Counted from the stretch's first letter, positions 38,385-50,433 are shown. The stretch is DNA of 64,000 nucleotides from Rhododendron vialii (GCF_030253575.1 NC_080557.1:833501-897500), one strand, 5' to 3'. The notes: generated from the sequence alone by a model not told the origin. Program-made: numbers and translations.

Positions 38385-38391
38385 ATGTATA

Positions 38392-38870
38392 ACAACATTA
38401 AAAGTGATCATTGATTTTATCATGAACAAAATTCAAAACTTCTCTCTCTATCTTCAGTCTTGTATCTCTATTTTCTTCTCTCCATTGCATTACACAACTG
38501 TACAAGTCAAAAACTTAGAAATTCTAAGAATTCTCACAAGCCTGCAACTACCTTCACCAAACTTGTGAAATTCTTGGTGGAGCTCCAATCACTTCCCACA
38601 GCCATCTTAGCTTTCTGTTTAAGATTACCTACGTTCTCTCTCATTCCCCCCCCCCCCCCTTTTTCCCGACGAGAAAACGAGCTCTAGGGCTTTCGTAGTT
38701 GCAGATTTAGTGAAGTTTCCGCCCTCAACGCTTATTCCAATCTTCCACACATCCTCACCTAGCCGGCTGTTCAGCCCTTGATCAGCAAAAAATTGCACGC
38801 CCCCGGCAATGCTCTCGGAAACCGAGTTCCACCCAGCATATCATTGGCACGCCCCCGGCAATGCCCTTGA
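38392..38870 (-). pseudogene. UGT78-like pseudogene, 3' end of exon 3 only
   Basis: Close copy of 42341-42800, the last 120 codons or so and 3' flank of the UGT gene. It has a C14 homopolymer near 38647 in place of C6 (frameshift), and an internal repeat of 'ggcacgcccccggcaatgc' that scrambles the PSPG region. It stops at block R' with no exon 1 or 2. It cannot make an enzyme. Confidence 0.85.
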
Positions 38871-38883
38871 TCTGTTGTATCAA

Positions 38884-40300
38884 TGACTGCTCGGGGACGC
38901 GATTGGGGGAGAGAGAGCGCGCGCTTGGGGTGGCATATGGCAGACGCGAGCTTTGTCGAACCGGCTATTGTGGCCGGGTTTCATTAAAATATCGCATCTG
39001 GAAAACGCGAGGTTACCCAAAAACGACGTCGCCCGTTCTCGTTGAGACTTCGCAATTTCAACCTGAGAAGTCCTAGAAATCATTTATTGCTCAAATTGTG
39101 AGCTCATTCCGGTTTATTTCCATAATCAAAATCGTTGATCTTGCGGATATTGTCAATATAAAGAACATAAATAACAATCAATTGAATCGAATCCCATTTT
39201 ATACATTATCAAACGCGATAGAAGTAAATTTGTTTTTGCAAAAATGAATGTGGCCACACATTATCAAACCCATTTGAACTGCGACGCGAATTCATCAAAT
39301 TGTGATCTCATTCTGATTTATCTGCACAATCGAAAGGGTTCATGTTGTAGAGCTCATCAAGAAGGTAAATCGTGTTGAAGAACATATTGATCGAGTGCTG
39401 ATTGATGCACAATCGAAGATGATATAAGTGAAATTATTTTTACGAAAATAGATATGGTCACACTGTATCACATCCATTTTATCGGAGAATAAATTAACTC
39501 TGACGAAAGAAACGTCCCCGACGAAGAGTTCATCTTCCATCCTTCAACCCTAACTGATAACCAGTCAGCTAAGTTCAATTTTGTACAGATTTCATTGTTC
39601 TCGGCAAACTTCTCTCTACTCCATTCCAAGTTTGAGAACAATTGTGTTTATGAGAGATTTCATGGTCACTTGAATTTTACCTTAATCTCTTGATGATCTC
39701 TTTACACCTATTAATTGCGACAACAATGAAAGAAAATTTCTTGCTCCATTGCATGCTTAAATTGAGACAATTGTTATACTTTACTTTGTGTATTACTGCT
39801 TTTGCAAGCACTGGTTTTTGCTAGAATCGAAATGATTGCTTTCAGTTTGGACTTCACTCCTTTGAAGATACATTTTTTTTGGAAGAGTAAAGCCTTACTT
39901 TTTGAAGCTCGTTAAAGTTTTCAACCGAGCTCGAATAAGCCACTAATCGGCTCATTTATCACCTCTAATCCTTTGGGATCTGCTCGTCTAATAGCTAAGC
40001 TTGAACACATTTTCGAAGCTTTTTAAGCTTTCAAACCCAACTTGATCAACCTCTTGCTTGGCTCAATGGGCTCATTAATCATCCCTAAATCCTGGGTTTG
40101 TCCAAAACTTGTCCTGAATGTGCATCAACTGTATGTGCTCGCCTACTCAGACCTGAGAGATTTTCCATTTTGCCATCAATTAGAGAAAAGCATGCATTCA
40201 TGAGATGTGTTATCGTGTTCTGTTGATAAAGAACCTTACATAGTGTAGTAAGTTTAACTTCATTGGCCACAAATCTCTCTTAAGTTCTCGAAATACCACC
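38884..40300. repeat. Duplicated block R', right copy
   Basis: Second copy of the 31262-32505 block, somewhat longer through insertions near 39690-39900. The junction with the UGT pseudogene at 38870-38884 is the duplication breakpoint. Confidence 0.8.
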
Positions 40301-42140
40301 CATCTGGTTTATGCTTTTCGTTTGGAGCTAATGGTTTTTGTACTGCAAAGCATGTTGGGATTTGTTTTTATCCTTTTCCTCATCTTTGTTGATACTGGTT
40401 GCTGTGACATTTGTTTTTACCCTTTTTCCCAAAAGCATGAAAAGAAAAGGGGGTTCACATGAGTCTCCTTGAAGAACTAAGAGACTTAAGCTCGCCTAGC
40501 CGCCTGCTACTCGAAGGGCAGTTGATGACATTCGTCTCTGCGGCTGGCACTCAGAGGAACCACAGCGACTCTGTTTGCTTGCATTCTCTATCGCATGAAG
40601 TGAGCACTGCAGACTGCACACCCATGAGAAATAAGCCAAAGCACGAGCACACTTCTTGCCTCAGTACCTTTTACCAGAACCCTCACATGATCCAATTTTC
40701 ATGTTCAATTGTTCTAGAAATTGAAAGCAGAGTTTTTCTATTACTTAATCTATATAGTAGAAGCAAGCTCAGAAAGGAGAATTTCCAAGTCATTGCTTCT
40801 CTTCAGATCAAACTTTAACTCGACGGATTTCAGTGCCATCCAAATACTAATTCACATGGTGAAGTGGCCTAGTAACATGTTCACGATTGCTACTTTTTCA
40901 ACTTATATATGAGTACCCGTTTAGATAGTGATTTTGTCTTTTATTGTTTTAAGTATTGTACTAGCTTACTAGGATTGAAGGCTCACTATTTCATGTAGGG
41001 ATAGTATTTGCAGAGTTGTCTTTTCGGATTCATTCGACCATCACGCGGGGTATGGTTGCAGCAACGCATTGATAACATATTATGCTTGGGAAAAGGATTG
41101 TGTCCCTTCGTCAAAGGATAGTAAAAGGAAAGGTGTTTGATATGCGCCCTTCCCATTTTAGGGATGTAGAACTCGTCTTTGTGCAAGAAGCTTTCCCTTG
41201 CTTTTTACTGTAACTGCAGAATTATGAAGACAAATGGTTCACAGTGCTTCTGGCATTCCAGATTGTCTGATGAAATGCCCATGAATAAAAGAACCTTGTT
41301 TTTCTTCTTCTTCTGAAGAAAGAACTTGAACATTCCCAGGTACTGTTCACGATCCAAGAACGATCCACTTTTTACCCTTGAAATATTTCTAAATCAGGCA
41401 GAAGCCAACCCAAACACGTTGCCCAATGCTGTTGCCTTTTCATCCTCTAGAAAACCACTTTATTCGATATCACCCAGTTTTCTGTAAGTGTAGCAACATG
41501 AATTTCATAATTTTTTCTTGGTACTGTCTGGATGAAGATTACATGGAGATATAAATTCGAGTATTATTGTTGTAAGTGCTGGTCCTTTGGTTGTTTTTGC
41601 AGGAATCTTAGAGCCGAAGCAACTCTGCTTTCTTATGGCATTTTGGAGACCCCAGATATGTACAACGAAGTACTTCTATGCGATTTTGAAGTATTTGAAT
41701 GCAGTACACCATGTAAATCAAGTATTCGAACTACTTCAATCTTTTCTGATATGTCTCACAATTTTAATTTTTTGTGAACGTAAATGGAATGGGATTTCAC
41801 GGTTTCACTCTTGGTACTTGTTGTATTGCTGGTTGATGAGGTTCGAGAAACTTTTTACTTTAATTCAATGATTCTGCGTTGTGCTGTATCTTCTTCTCGA
41901 TGCTACTTCCAATTCTTTGTTTTTCAACTCAGACCATAACGGAGAAAATGAAGAAGTATTCAAAGAACAAGAGTGATTTTAGACTTGCTCTAAGTTGAAG
42001 TAGTACCGGTTGAGTTAATTATTAGTGCAGTTGCTTGACAAAGAATGGTATGTTGTCAGGACGCATGGCCAATATGTATAGCTTGTTACGAGTACGTTCT
42101 ATACAAGTTCAAGGCCGTTTTCCTCTACAAATTTGTGTAG
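40301..42140. other. Spacer with no recognised gene
   Basis: About 1.8 kb of AT-rich DNA. The plus-strand frames at 40459-40818 and 41532-41871 have no known domain, lack splice support and are not matched in the left duplicate. I see no gene, though expressed non-coding RNA cannot be excluded. Confidence 0.45.
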
Positions 42141-42340
42141 GCTTCATCACAAAGTGTGTGGCTCTTGTACCAATAATGTGTCGTAGAGAAGGGCATTAAA
42201 TCACCATGTGGTAGTGCTCTAAGAGCACTCAATCAGAGCTAAAGATCCCAAAACAAGCTCAACACACCTCAAGTACTAAAACAACAGAGAATCTCTGTCA
42301 AAGCAAAGTTAATTTAGCTGTGTACGTTGTATAATGTATA
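42141..42340. repeat. Duplicated block S', right copy with both empty target sites
   Basis: Holds the uninterrupted LINE site 'acaaagtgtg' (42149-42158) and the transposon site 'atgtata' (42334-42340). It lies directly downstream of the UGT stop codon. Confidence 0.85.
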
Positions 42341-42482
42341 ACAACGTTAATAGTGTTCATTGATTTTATCATGAACAAAATTCAAAACTTCTCTCTCTAT
42401 CTTCTGTCTTGTATCTCTATTTTCTTCTCTCCATTGCATTACACAACTGTACAAGTCAAAAACTTAGAAATTCTAAGCATTC

Positions 42483-44830
42483 TCACAAGCCTGCAACTAC
42501 CTTCACCAAACTTGTGAAATTCTTGGTGGAGCTCCCATCACTTCCCACAGCCATCTTAGCTTTCTGTTTAAGATTACCTATGTTCTCTCTCATTTCCCCC
42601 CCTTTTCCCAACGAGAAAACGAGCTCTAGGGCTTTCGTAGTTGCAGATTTAGTGAAGTTTCCGCCCTCAACGCTTACACCAATCTTCCACACTTCCTCAA
42701 CTAGCCGGCTGTTCAGCCCTTGATCAGCAAAAAATGGCCGGCATATCATTGGCACGCCCCCGGCAATGCTCTCGGAAACCGAGTTCCACCCGGCGTGTGT
42801 TATGAACACTCCGACCGATGGGTGCTCCAAGACTTGTAATTGAGGAGTCCATGGAACTACCTGTTTAAGTCATGCATGAACCAAGAAATAGAATTTAATA
42901 TTTCAAAATGACCACACTAAAAAGAATGGATGGATTAGAATTTTCACTTCCAACATTACCATCCCAAGAGTGCTGGTTCTTTCAAGAAATCCCTCCAGCA
43001 ACTGAAGCTTTGAACTGTCTCTAAAAGACCACAAAAACGGCACCCTTTGAGTTTCCAGTGCCTCTGCCAACGCAATCAGCTCATTAGGCCGAGGCGTCAA
43101 AAGTGAACCAAAGCTTAGATACGCCACGGATGCCTTGTCATGATTGTCCAGCCACGGTATGCACCTGCTTTCATCCGAAAACGACTTTGGTGGCCAGGCT
43201 AGATCAAAGGGGCCTATGTTCAACACCATTTTCAGCTTCGACTTGAGATCGTTGGTGATGGTCGGATCAATTTCTTCGAACGAGTTTATTGTGAGAGCCG
43301 TCGCTCTTGGTAACGTTTGTCCCATTTTGTGTACCATGATGTTGAATGGCGCTTCTAGTTTTCCATGTACGATCCCTGCTGGTAGGTCCTTGGCGCGAAT
43401 TGCTGACATTCCTGGGATGAAATTAAGAGTCTCGTCTCCATTTTCCTCCTTACCTGTGTAATTTTGGAGCCATAGATCATTAGGAATGGGCAAAAATTAA
43501 TTTCGTCTATGGAAGTCATTCAAGTGTGACATAATAAGCTACCAAAAATGTTTTCCAAGATAACTCAGAGTGTTCAAACCAACTTACGCACACATTGGTT
43601 ACTCTCAAAGGACCCACCTCACCTTTCATTAGCAGCGAACCAAATAAAGACTGTATAGACTAGCCCCATAATAATTAATGGAATGTTGCTCCACATTTCA
43701 ATGAGTTGTTTGTTAAATTTTCTCTGTTTTCTTCGAATGAGAACAATAAATAGATACTAATATTTATTTGTTTCATTGAAACGATCCCATTATATATATT
43801 GTGGCACAACATTCCATGACAATATCAAACACACCCGCCTACGTGGCACTGCATGATTAGAGGTTGCAAAGTAGTTTTAAAGTGGTTGTTCTCCCATTAT
43901 CAATCATGTTGTGTCATGCAGGCGGGTGTGGTTGGTGTTGTAGTGAAGTGTTGTATCCCTAGCATTATGGTTTTTAAAATCGGCCCATAGGTAACGTAAT
44001 GATTTTTAGCCTTCCGATATCGTTACACCCCAATATACCGGTGAGATAAAAAATCGCATGCGTATCAGCCAGTTCCCCTTCTGAATTGGTTGGTTTCTAG
44101 GTTAACGGATGATACTTGACCTTGTGGGGATTAAGGAAATTAAAAAATTTGGTAAAAATAATTTGCAAAAAAATCACGACCGCTACAACCTATTCATATT
44201 AAGTATTGTTCGATACTCCCGACACCGTTACACAACGACCATATATTACAGTTACGTCTCTCGAAACCGTTTTCTAAAACCTAGCCTTGGCCATAGCTTT
44301 TCTTGTATATATTTATATCTTCTTCTTTTTTCACGTTAGATAGCCTAACCTTTCAACGTGCTCCTAACGACATCGGTGTACATATGAAGGGAGATAGAGC
44401 AAGGCGCCGCAGTCCAAAACGCCACCCAAGGGACGCCCATTTCTGCTGCCATATCGGCGCCAAACCAAAAGAACGCATCAGTCAACAAGCACGTGATCTT
44501 CGCGCCTGTGTCAGCCACAGCCCCTTCCAGACCATTTTTGAAGTTTTCCAGCACTGCCTTCAGGAAAAGCTCTACGGCCTCCAAGGGATTGCCCGAAAAC
44601 ACGTGCCCCTCGGGGACACCATCGTCCACATTAAAAGGCTTGATGTTTTGGAAGTCATCGGGTTTGATTTTGGAAAATACTTTTTGATTGGATTTGGAGG
44701 TGTTGATGAATGAGAATTTGAGGTTGGGTGCAGAGGTGGATAGGCGGCGGACGACGGTGAGGAGAGGGGTGGCGTGGGTGCCGAATGGGAATGCTAGGAC
44801 GGCAACGTGACCTTCATTGGGGAGTTGCAT
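42483..44830 (-). CDS. Flavonoid 3-O-glycosyltransferase, UGT78 type
   Basis: Three exons on the minus strand: 44830-44350, 43453-42960 and 42860-42483, 1353 nt, 450 aa, the usual length for the family. The catalytic pair H19 ('AFPFGTHATPLL') and D118 ('CLLTDAFFWF') is present. The middle holds 'LNFIPGMS' and 'NSFEEIDPTITNDLKSKLK', typical of UGT78. The 44-residue PSPG sugar-donor box spans residues 329-372, starting W-T-P-Q and ending F-A-D-Q; the final Gln favours UDP-glucose. The usual HCGWNS is HAGWNS here. The enzyme would transfer glucose to the 3-OH of flavonols or anthocyanidins in the cytosol. Two introns are present; UGT78 genes commonly have one, and the second (99 bp, just before PSPG) is the odd one. 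Its 3' end is duplicated as a pseudogene at 38.4-38.9 kb. Sugar and acceptor are inferred from family only. Confidence 0.88.
43790..43955. repeat. Foldback repeat in UGT intron 1
   Basis: 'caacattccatgacaat...cccgcctacgtgg' faces 'tgcaggcgggtgtgg...gtagtgaagtgttg' in inverted orientation. A second low-complexity inverted pair lies at 43975-44290. Both are probable MITE relics filling the 0.9-kb intron. Confidence 0.5.
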
Positions 44831-46133
44831 GGCCACACAGAGAGAGAGAGAAAGAAGAAAGATTCTTTGTGCAATGTTTTGTTTGTGGGCGGGTTTTGCT
44901 GTACAAGGAGGAGGCCGTTGGGGTGGTTGGCGCGAGAGAAACGGCATGGGAAAGGAAGTGAACGGACACAAATTTACAAGATAAAGGTTGAGAATGGTTC
45001 CAGGAATCTTGATTAGTTCACATAGGCGCCGTTGCACGGAAAGGATGGAAAAACACGGAGAAATCAACTTTCCTGCAAAATAGGTCTTGCTAAAATGAAG
45101 AGATTCTTATTTTTCTGTAAAATTTCTTATCAACAGAACACACATTGAAAAATAAATTTTATTTCTTTACTTCACCTCACTTCACTTTTCCTGAGAACCA
45201 ATTTCTTATATAACATTTCCGACAACTGAATGGAGCCTAGGGTCGGTTTGATTAGTAGCGAGATAATAGTAGAAAGTACAAGAAAGAGAAAAAAAAAAAA
45301 CTTTTTTGGTGTTCACTTAAGGGTTCATTTGATTAGCGAGATAATGGTAAAAAGTACAAGAAAGAGAAAAAATTACTTTTTTGTGTTCACTTGGCAAGAA
45401 CGTCCTAGAAAGTGGTAGAAAACAAACTTTCCTGTAGCTTGCTTTATTTTTTCTCACAAAAAGTTCAAGGAAATTTTATTTTCTTGTGAGAATGAACAAT
45501 AATTACTCTGACTTCCTTATTTTTTTGCAAAACTTTCATTTCAATCAAACAGATGTGAGAAAAAAAATAATTTTTTTTTTCTTTTCTTTTACTTCACTTT
45601 CTCTAATTTTCACGTTTCATTATTTTTTTCTTGCTAATCAAATAGACCCATACATGATGGGTCTGGTGGAAACTAATTAAGGATTTTAATTTCTCCACTA
45701 TTTCGGTTCGAGATTTTCTACATGCTATCTTTAGAACCAGTTCATAAATGAATTTTATTTCAACTTTCAATGGACACTCACTAATGGATGGTGGGCTTAA
45801 CTGGTTTTCAAAAAATTAATCTGAGTTGTGTGTAAACTAGCTCCAACTCCCTGAATTATTAACATAACATGAATGTGTCTAAAATGACCCAACTCAGGAG
45901 GCGTTTCTCATCATAAAAATTATTAAGAAGACATTCAACCCCTTCCAAGAGTCCAACACCATTGATTTCTTTTTCTTTTTTCCCTTCACCTTGTTATTAT
46001 TGAACTACAAAATTATATGTCACACACATGAAAAAAAACAAAAAAACACGAGACACGGCACAACCATATGCACATATCCCACATCTTTAACCAAAATCCA
46101 AATGCACCTATACATACTATATGTCAACATAAA
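44831..46133. other. UGT promoter and spacer to the PR-1 gene
   Basis: No gene. The UGT upstream region has a short GA run at 44838-44851 near the start codon. At 45230-45410 a unit of about 90 bp is repeated in tandem ('ttgattag...gcgagataat...agtacaagaaagagaaaa'). Poly-A and poly-T runs are frequent to 45640. The PR-1 3' UTR lies at the right end. Confidence 0.5.
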
Positions 46134-46721
46134 TCAATATGGCCTCTCACCAATGTAATTTCCAGGCGGATCGTAGTTACAAGTCATGAACACATCCCCA
46201 CTGTCACAAACAACCCTTGCACAACCGATCCGTCGCGTATTTTTCCACACAATCTGTGTATAATGCCCGCACTGTTCCCCAAATGCGCACGTATTGGTGG
46301 AGTACGAGTAGTACTTCTCTTCGTCAGCCCACGCCCGAACAGCGTCGGGCGGGGTCCAATTTGAGCCGCTGCCCCAAAATATGTTCTCCCCAAGCTTGAA
46401 CCCGAATTCCGGGAACGAATGGACCAACGCACAATCCGATTGCCTCTGTCCTGCCCACCACTTTGCGTAATTCTCGAGATTGAAGTCCCAAATAAGTGGT
46501 AGCTCCCACTTGGCTGCCCTAACCATGTTATGGGCAAATAAGAATTGTATCGACTCCCCAATGCAACCCCAACAGAGCTGCTTGGAAACCCGGTATATGG
46601 TATCGTTATCGGGTATTTTCCGGCCAGAATTGGGTGTCGGAGATGAGTGAGAAGAGAGTACTAGGTTGGTGGTGGTGACTGTTACGAAGAGAGTGACGAA
46701 AAGAAGCAAATGTGGTTTCAT
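46134..46721 (-). CDS. PR-1-like secreted CAP protein
   Basis: A single exon of 195 aa. Residues 1-24 form a signal peptide (Leu/Val/Thr-rich, ending 'LVLSSHSS'). The CAP/SCP domain covers about residues 55-195 and has the family signatures: 'FLFAHNMVRAAKWELPLIWD', 'LGENIFWG', the His/Glu cavity residues in 'CGHYTQIVWKNTRRIGC', and C-terminal 'CNYDPPGNYIGERPY'. Six or more conserved cysteines are present. PR-1 proteins are apoplastic, bind sterols and are often induced by pathogens through salicylate. The C-terminus fits the CAPE peptide rule: cleavage after CNYD would release PPGNYIGERPY. There is an extra spacer of about 25 residues between signal peptide and domain, as in PRB1/PRMS-like forms. 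No intron, as usual. The Met at 46721 was chosen because it starts the signal peptide. Confidence 0.92.
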   Translation of the reverse strand: MKPHLLLFVTLFVTVTTTNLVLSSHSSPTPNSGRKIPDNDTIYRVSKQLCWGCIGESIQFLFAHNMVRAAKWELPLIWDFNLENYAKWWAGQRQSDCALVHSFPEFGFKLGENIFWGSGSNWTPPDAVRAWADEEKYYSYSTNTCAFGEQCGHYTQIVWKNTRRIGCARVVCDSGDVFMTCNYDPPGNYIGERPY

Positions 46722-48556
46722 TTTTTTGTGCTCAATGGGGGAAGAAGAGAAAATGTGCTTTCTTTTGATTAGTAGTATCGCAGGTTGTGCTATGGGACGC
46801 GTCTGGAAATGCCCAATTTTATCATTGTGCACAAACTAAAGTCCCGTGACCTAAGCCAAAAGGATTAGCCCGGTTGGATTTATGTTTGCTTCTCACACAA
46901 TTGCCAAAGTTTGTTTTCCAAGGTCAAGCCACAAAAAAATACTACTCCGTAGTATTTTATTTGAATCTTCTAATCTTAGTGTGAATAGTCGCCTTTCATC
47001 AAATCAAAAAGAAAATTAATTGAAGTGCACCATGTGCATAAGCTGACTCAAACGCCCGTCGAAACAGAAAGAAAAATAAAGGTTCCCGTGACCTGGTATG
47101 AGGTGGTTATGCTGCACCCGTGACCGCTCCCTTTTGTTTGTTTTTTGGGAATGTCCCAATTGCAATTTCTAGACACAAACGAGGCACGTGGCAGGAAATA
47201 ATTGCCAGACAGGGGGTCAACTAGTGGCCACTGCCACTTCCCCCTAGGATTGCAAATAGAAGTATTGAAATGCGTGTAGGGTACTGTTTGGTTGCCTCTT
47301 GTTTGGGAGCTTTTCCATTTTCTGTAGTGTTGGTATATCGATATAATTGGTCCTCTTCCCTTCGCATTGAATTTACTTGCTTAGTTTTTAAAAATGATGA
47401 TAATTTTGACGCTTCATTTTTATATACAGACGCTCTATTTTTAACGTAACTTCACATACAAAATGAAATGTCTACGTACAAAAGTAGAGTGCATAAATTA
47501 ATTTTCTTTTAGAAACCATTTTTCAATTTTATTGAAAGGCCAAGTTCATCTAAGCAGTGGATCAAAAAGAAAAAGAAAAAAAAGTTCATCTAAGCTCCGG
47601 CCAGATTTGGCGCCCCAACTCTATCGGGCAACCTTGTGTGGGCTGCGGTGGAGGCCTTGGCACTGGGAGAAGATATTCAATATTCTGGGGGCAAGATCTA
47701 GCACGAATCTGAACCACATTTTAATGTGTGGTCTACACACTTAAGGATGAACTCTACACCAATATATGATCTAGATTTGTGTTCAATCTTGTTTCATAAG
47801 CATTTAATAATTTCTTGGCTCCTGTCACTCTCATGAGTCTCACCACTCACTTGAAAATTAACAATCATTCCTTCCGACCAAATGTGAGCCAAAAACGTCA
47901 AGTTCTCTACGCCCCTGACTCAAATGTCACACCCCCTCAACCAAAGTTATGGGATGCCTGTTGTCACCGGCAGTCTGAACTTGGACACACCTCCACACCG
48001 AGGTGTCCTAGCCCATTGTCGACGAGCGACCGCACTTCCTATTCAGAGTGTCGTGCAAGGTTTTGCCTAATGTCACTGAGCACTCACACTTCCTATTTGG
48101 GAGTCGGAATCATTTTCCTTATAGATTATGACAAAAACAAAAATAAAATAAATTTGTTTCTTAATTTTACTTTGTTTTGTATTACTTGAAAACAAACAGG
48201 ATAATTTCTTCTTCTTTTTAAACATAACCAATAGAGAAATATCACTCTCTCTCTTATTTCCTCCAAAATCTCTCTTATCTTTCCCATCATTTCTTTTCTA
48301 CCAAGTCCAAACAAATTACTGGTTTGTTTAGAAGTTAGGAAAAAGAACGAAAGAGAAGACATAGTAATTAAAGCCTTTTCCCCCTCTACTCATCATTTGG
48401 AAGTTAGTAAAATTTTCTCCCATTTTTCCTTACTTACTTTTCCTTTTTTTCTCCCTCCCAAGTTCCAAAAGGAGGCTAGCGTAGAAAATATTATACATTA
48501 CATATGAACAATTTTTTGAGAAATGCAAATAGTGATTTTGGACATTTTTGGGAACA
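46722..48556. other. PR-1 upstream region and spacer
   Basis: No gene. A GC-richer stretch at 47918-48120 has 'gtcacaccccctcaaccaaa' and related words common in LTR-retrotransposon scraps. An ultra-short retro-insertion lies at 47542-47595. Confidence 0.45.
47542..47595 (+). mobile_element. Ultra-short poly(A) retro-insertion with 14-bp target duplication
   Basis: 'aagttcatctaagc' is repeated at 47542-47555 and 47582-47595. The insert starts 'agtggatc' and continues as an A-rich run with single G interruptions. Confidence 0.7.
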
Positions 48557-48766
48557 ATTTTTCAGTGCTGAGCGGTACCACGTGATGTCTATTCGCGCAT
48601 TCGAACTGTCCATTCAGTGTTTGAACGACTTAGATTTGGAGACAGAAATTGTTGGGATGAGAGGAGAGAAAGAGTTTCAATCCGAACCATTCAAAAATAT
48701 ATCAGACAGCTCGGATATGCAGAGCGGATACCAACGTAAGATATATCTGCTCGGCACTGAAAAATC
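48557..48766. mobile_element. MITE with ATTTTTCAGTGC-type inverted ends
   Basis: The left end 'atttttcagtgctgagcgg' pairs with the right end 'gctcggcactgaaaaat'. The element is about 210 bp and has no coding potential. It lies about 130 bp upstream of an open frame at 48900. Confidence 0.65.
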
Positions 48767-48899
48767 CCTGCATTTTTTGGTGATGTTGGGAACATTTTTC
48801 TTTTTTTTTTTCTCCCACCCCCCACAAGTTCCAAACGACTGTTTCAACTTTCCCCTCTACACCAAACCCATCTTCCGACGCCATCCCTGCAGGTGGCAA

Positions 48900-49061
48900 A
48901 TGGCCGGAACGACGATTACTCCGCCAGCGGAAATCGGAATGGACAATTCCACTGGCTCTGCGTATTACACATTCCCCATAGCAGCAGTCGCTGGCCAGTT
49001 AGCTTTGTTCGTTCACAATTCGCCCAAAAGCAACACGATTCAGTTCTTCTGCTCGCCAGGT
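48900..49061 (+). other. Possible exon fragment of unknown gene
   Basis: An ATG at 48900 opens a 54-codon, GC-richer, non-repetitive stretch (start MAGTTITPPAEIGMDNS) ending at a possible 5' splice site 'ccag|gtttaa'. No downstream exon or family could be matched, so this may be a lone or dead exon. Confidence 0.25.
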
Positions 49062-50095
49062 TTAATCAATCCATTTTTGTGCCGTAGGAGTATAAATCAT
49101 ACTATATACATATATAGACACACACACGTCCTTATCGTCCATTTGTTGAATCTTCAGAAATGGGTTTGATTCAATTAGTGTGAAAACTAGACCAGCTTGC
49201 CATCTTTGGGTTCTATTCTTCAGTTCTTTTGGTGGGGGGTATTTAATGTGGCCAAGAAATGAACAAGAACCAACCTTTTCTAGTAAATCTCTCACTTTCA
49301 TTGTAAGCGAAAACAACTGTCCGGCGCCAATCACATATGCAATGCACGGCATCGTCTGATAAATTTAATAAGTTGGATTCCGCTCACATTTCTGTAGGTA
49401 AGCTTCATTCCCTTGTGGTATTTGGGCATCAAGCATTTGAAAATAGTGTTGATTATGGGTGGGAAAAAAAAAACCATTAAACCAAAACAGGACCAAGCCG
49501 ATGATTTGGTTTGGTTCTTAGAGGTATCTAGTCTGGTCCGGTTTGATTCTTAGCCAAACTGGAAAAAATCGGTCCGGTCCAGTTCGCCACTTGCCAATCT
49601 GGTATAATTTGGATCTGGCCGAATTTTTATATATGTGTATTAGTAAAACATAGATGGGGTTTTTATTCTGAGTATTCTTTAATGTTTAAAGATGCCTTCA
49701 CTTGAACAAATATAAGGTGAGAAAAGTGTTTATTTTCGGAGTCCAAAACGGCACAGTCTCCCGTAGGAAGCAAAAATAATGGGACAGTGGGAGTACACAA
49801 AAGTGTTTCGACAGAAAACGTTTTATCACTCACATGTGACTTTATTTTCTATTTACTTGTACGAAAAGAAGACCCCGCAAGTGTCTATAGAGTGTCCTAG
49901 CATGTCCCTGGAGTGTCCACTTGGAAAAACTTGAGAAAACTATAGGACATGTTAAATTTGAGCGTCGGACACTCATCCAAAGAGTGTCGGTGTTTGCCAA
50001 GTGTTTGACACCGGTATGTGAGCTCCCGTGAAGTGTTTGTGCTACGTAGCTCCTCCCACCCCTCAACCAAAACAAAGTAACAAACATGGTTATAT
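49062..50095. other. Spacer with no recognised gene
   Basis: Contains a degenerate 'ggtttggtt'/'ggtccggt' repeat near 49495-49600 but no supported coding sequence. Confidence 0.45.
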
Positions 50096-50433
50096 AACTT
50101 AGCTTGCTCGGTTGGTCAAAACTCTTGCATCTCACTAACAGGTCAAGAGTTCAAATCTTCTCCCCACCTGCATATGGGTGTTATTTCTCTTGTATTTGTT
50201 GAGATTATTTCTCCTTTTAATGGGGCTATTAGTTGGTGCATCTCACCAAGACGTTAGGAGTTCAAATCTTCTCCCCATCTGCATGTGGGTGTTATTTCTC
50301 TTGTATTTGTTGAGATTATTTCTCCTTTTAATGGGGCTATTAGTTGGGTTGGGCTTATAGTGATTGTGGACTTGTTTCCAGTTTGATGTAATTCTCGTAC
50401 TTTTATTCTCCTATTGCTTGTAATAAAAAAAAA
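50096..50433 (+). mobile_element. tRNA-derived SINE with internal duplication
   Basis: A box-A-like 'tagcttgctcggttggtc' is followed about 45 bp later by a box-B-like 'agagttcaaatc', the RNA polymerase III promoter pair of plant SINEs. The body, 'gggtgttatttctcttgtat...ggggctattagttgg', occurs twice in tandem. The 3' end is 'gcttgtaat' plus an A-run. No clear target duplication was found. Confidence 0.6.

Noticed and set aside
40459-40818. 119-codon plus-strand frame in the spacer
   Set aside because: No family match, no Kozak or splice context, and not conserved in the left duplicate.
46184-46561. 125-codon frame on the same strand as PR-1
   Set aside because: Shadow of the PR-1 coding sequence in another frame.
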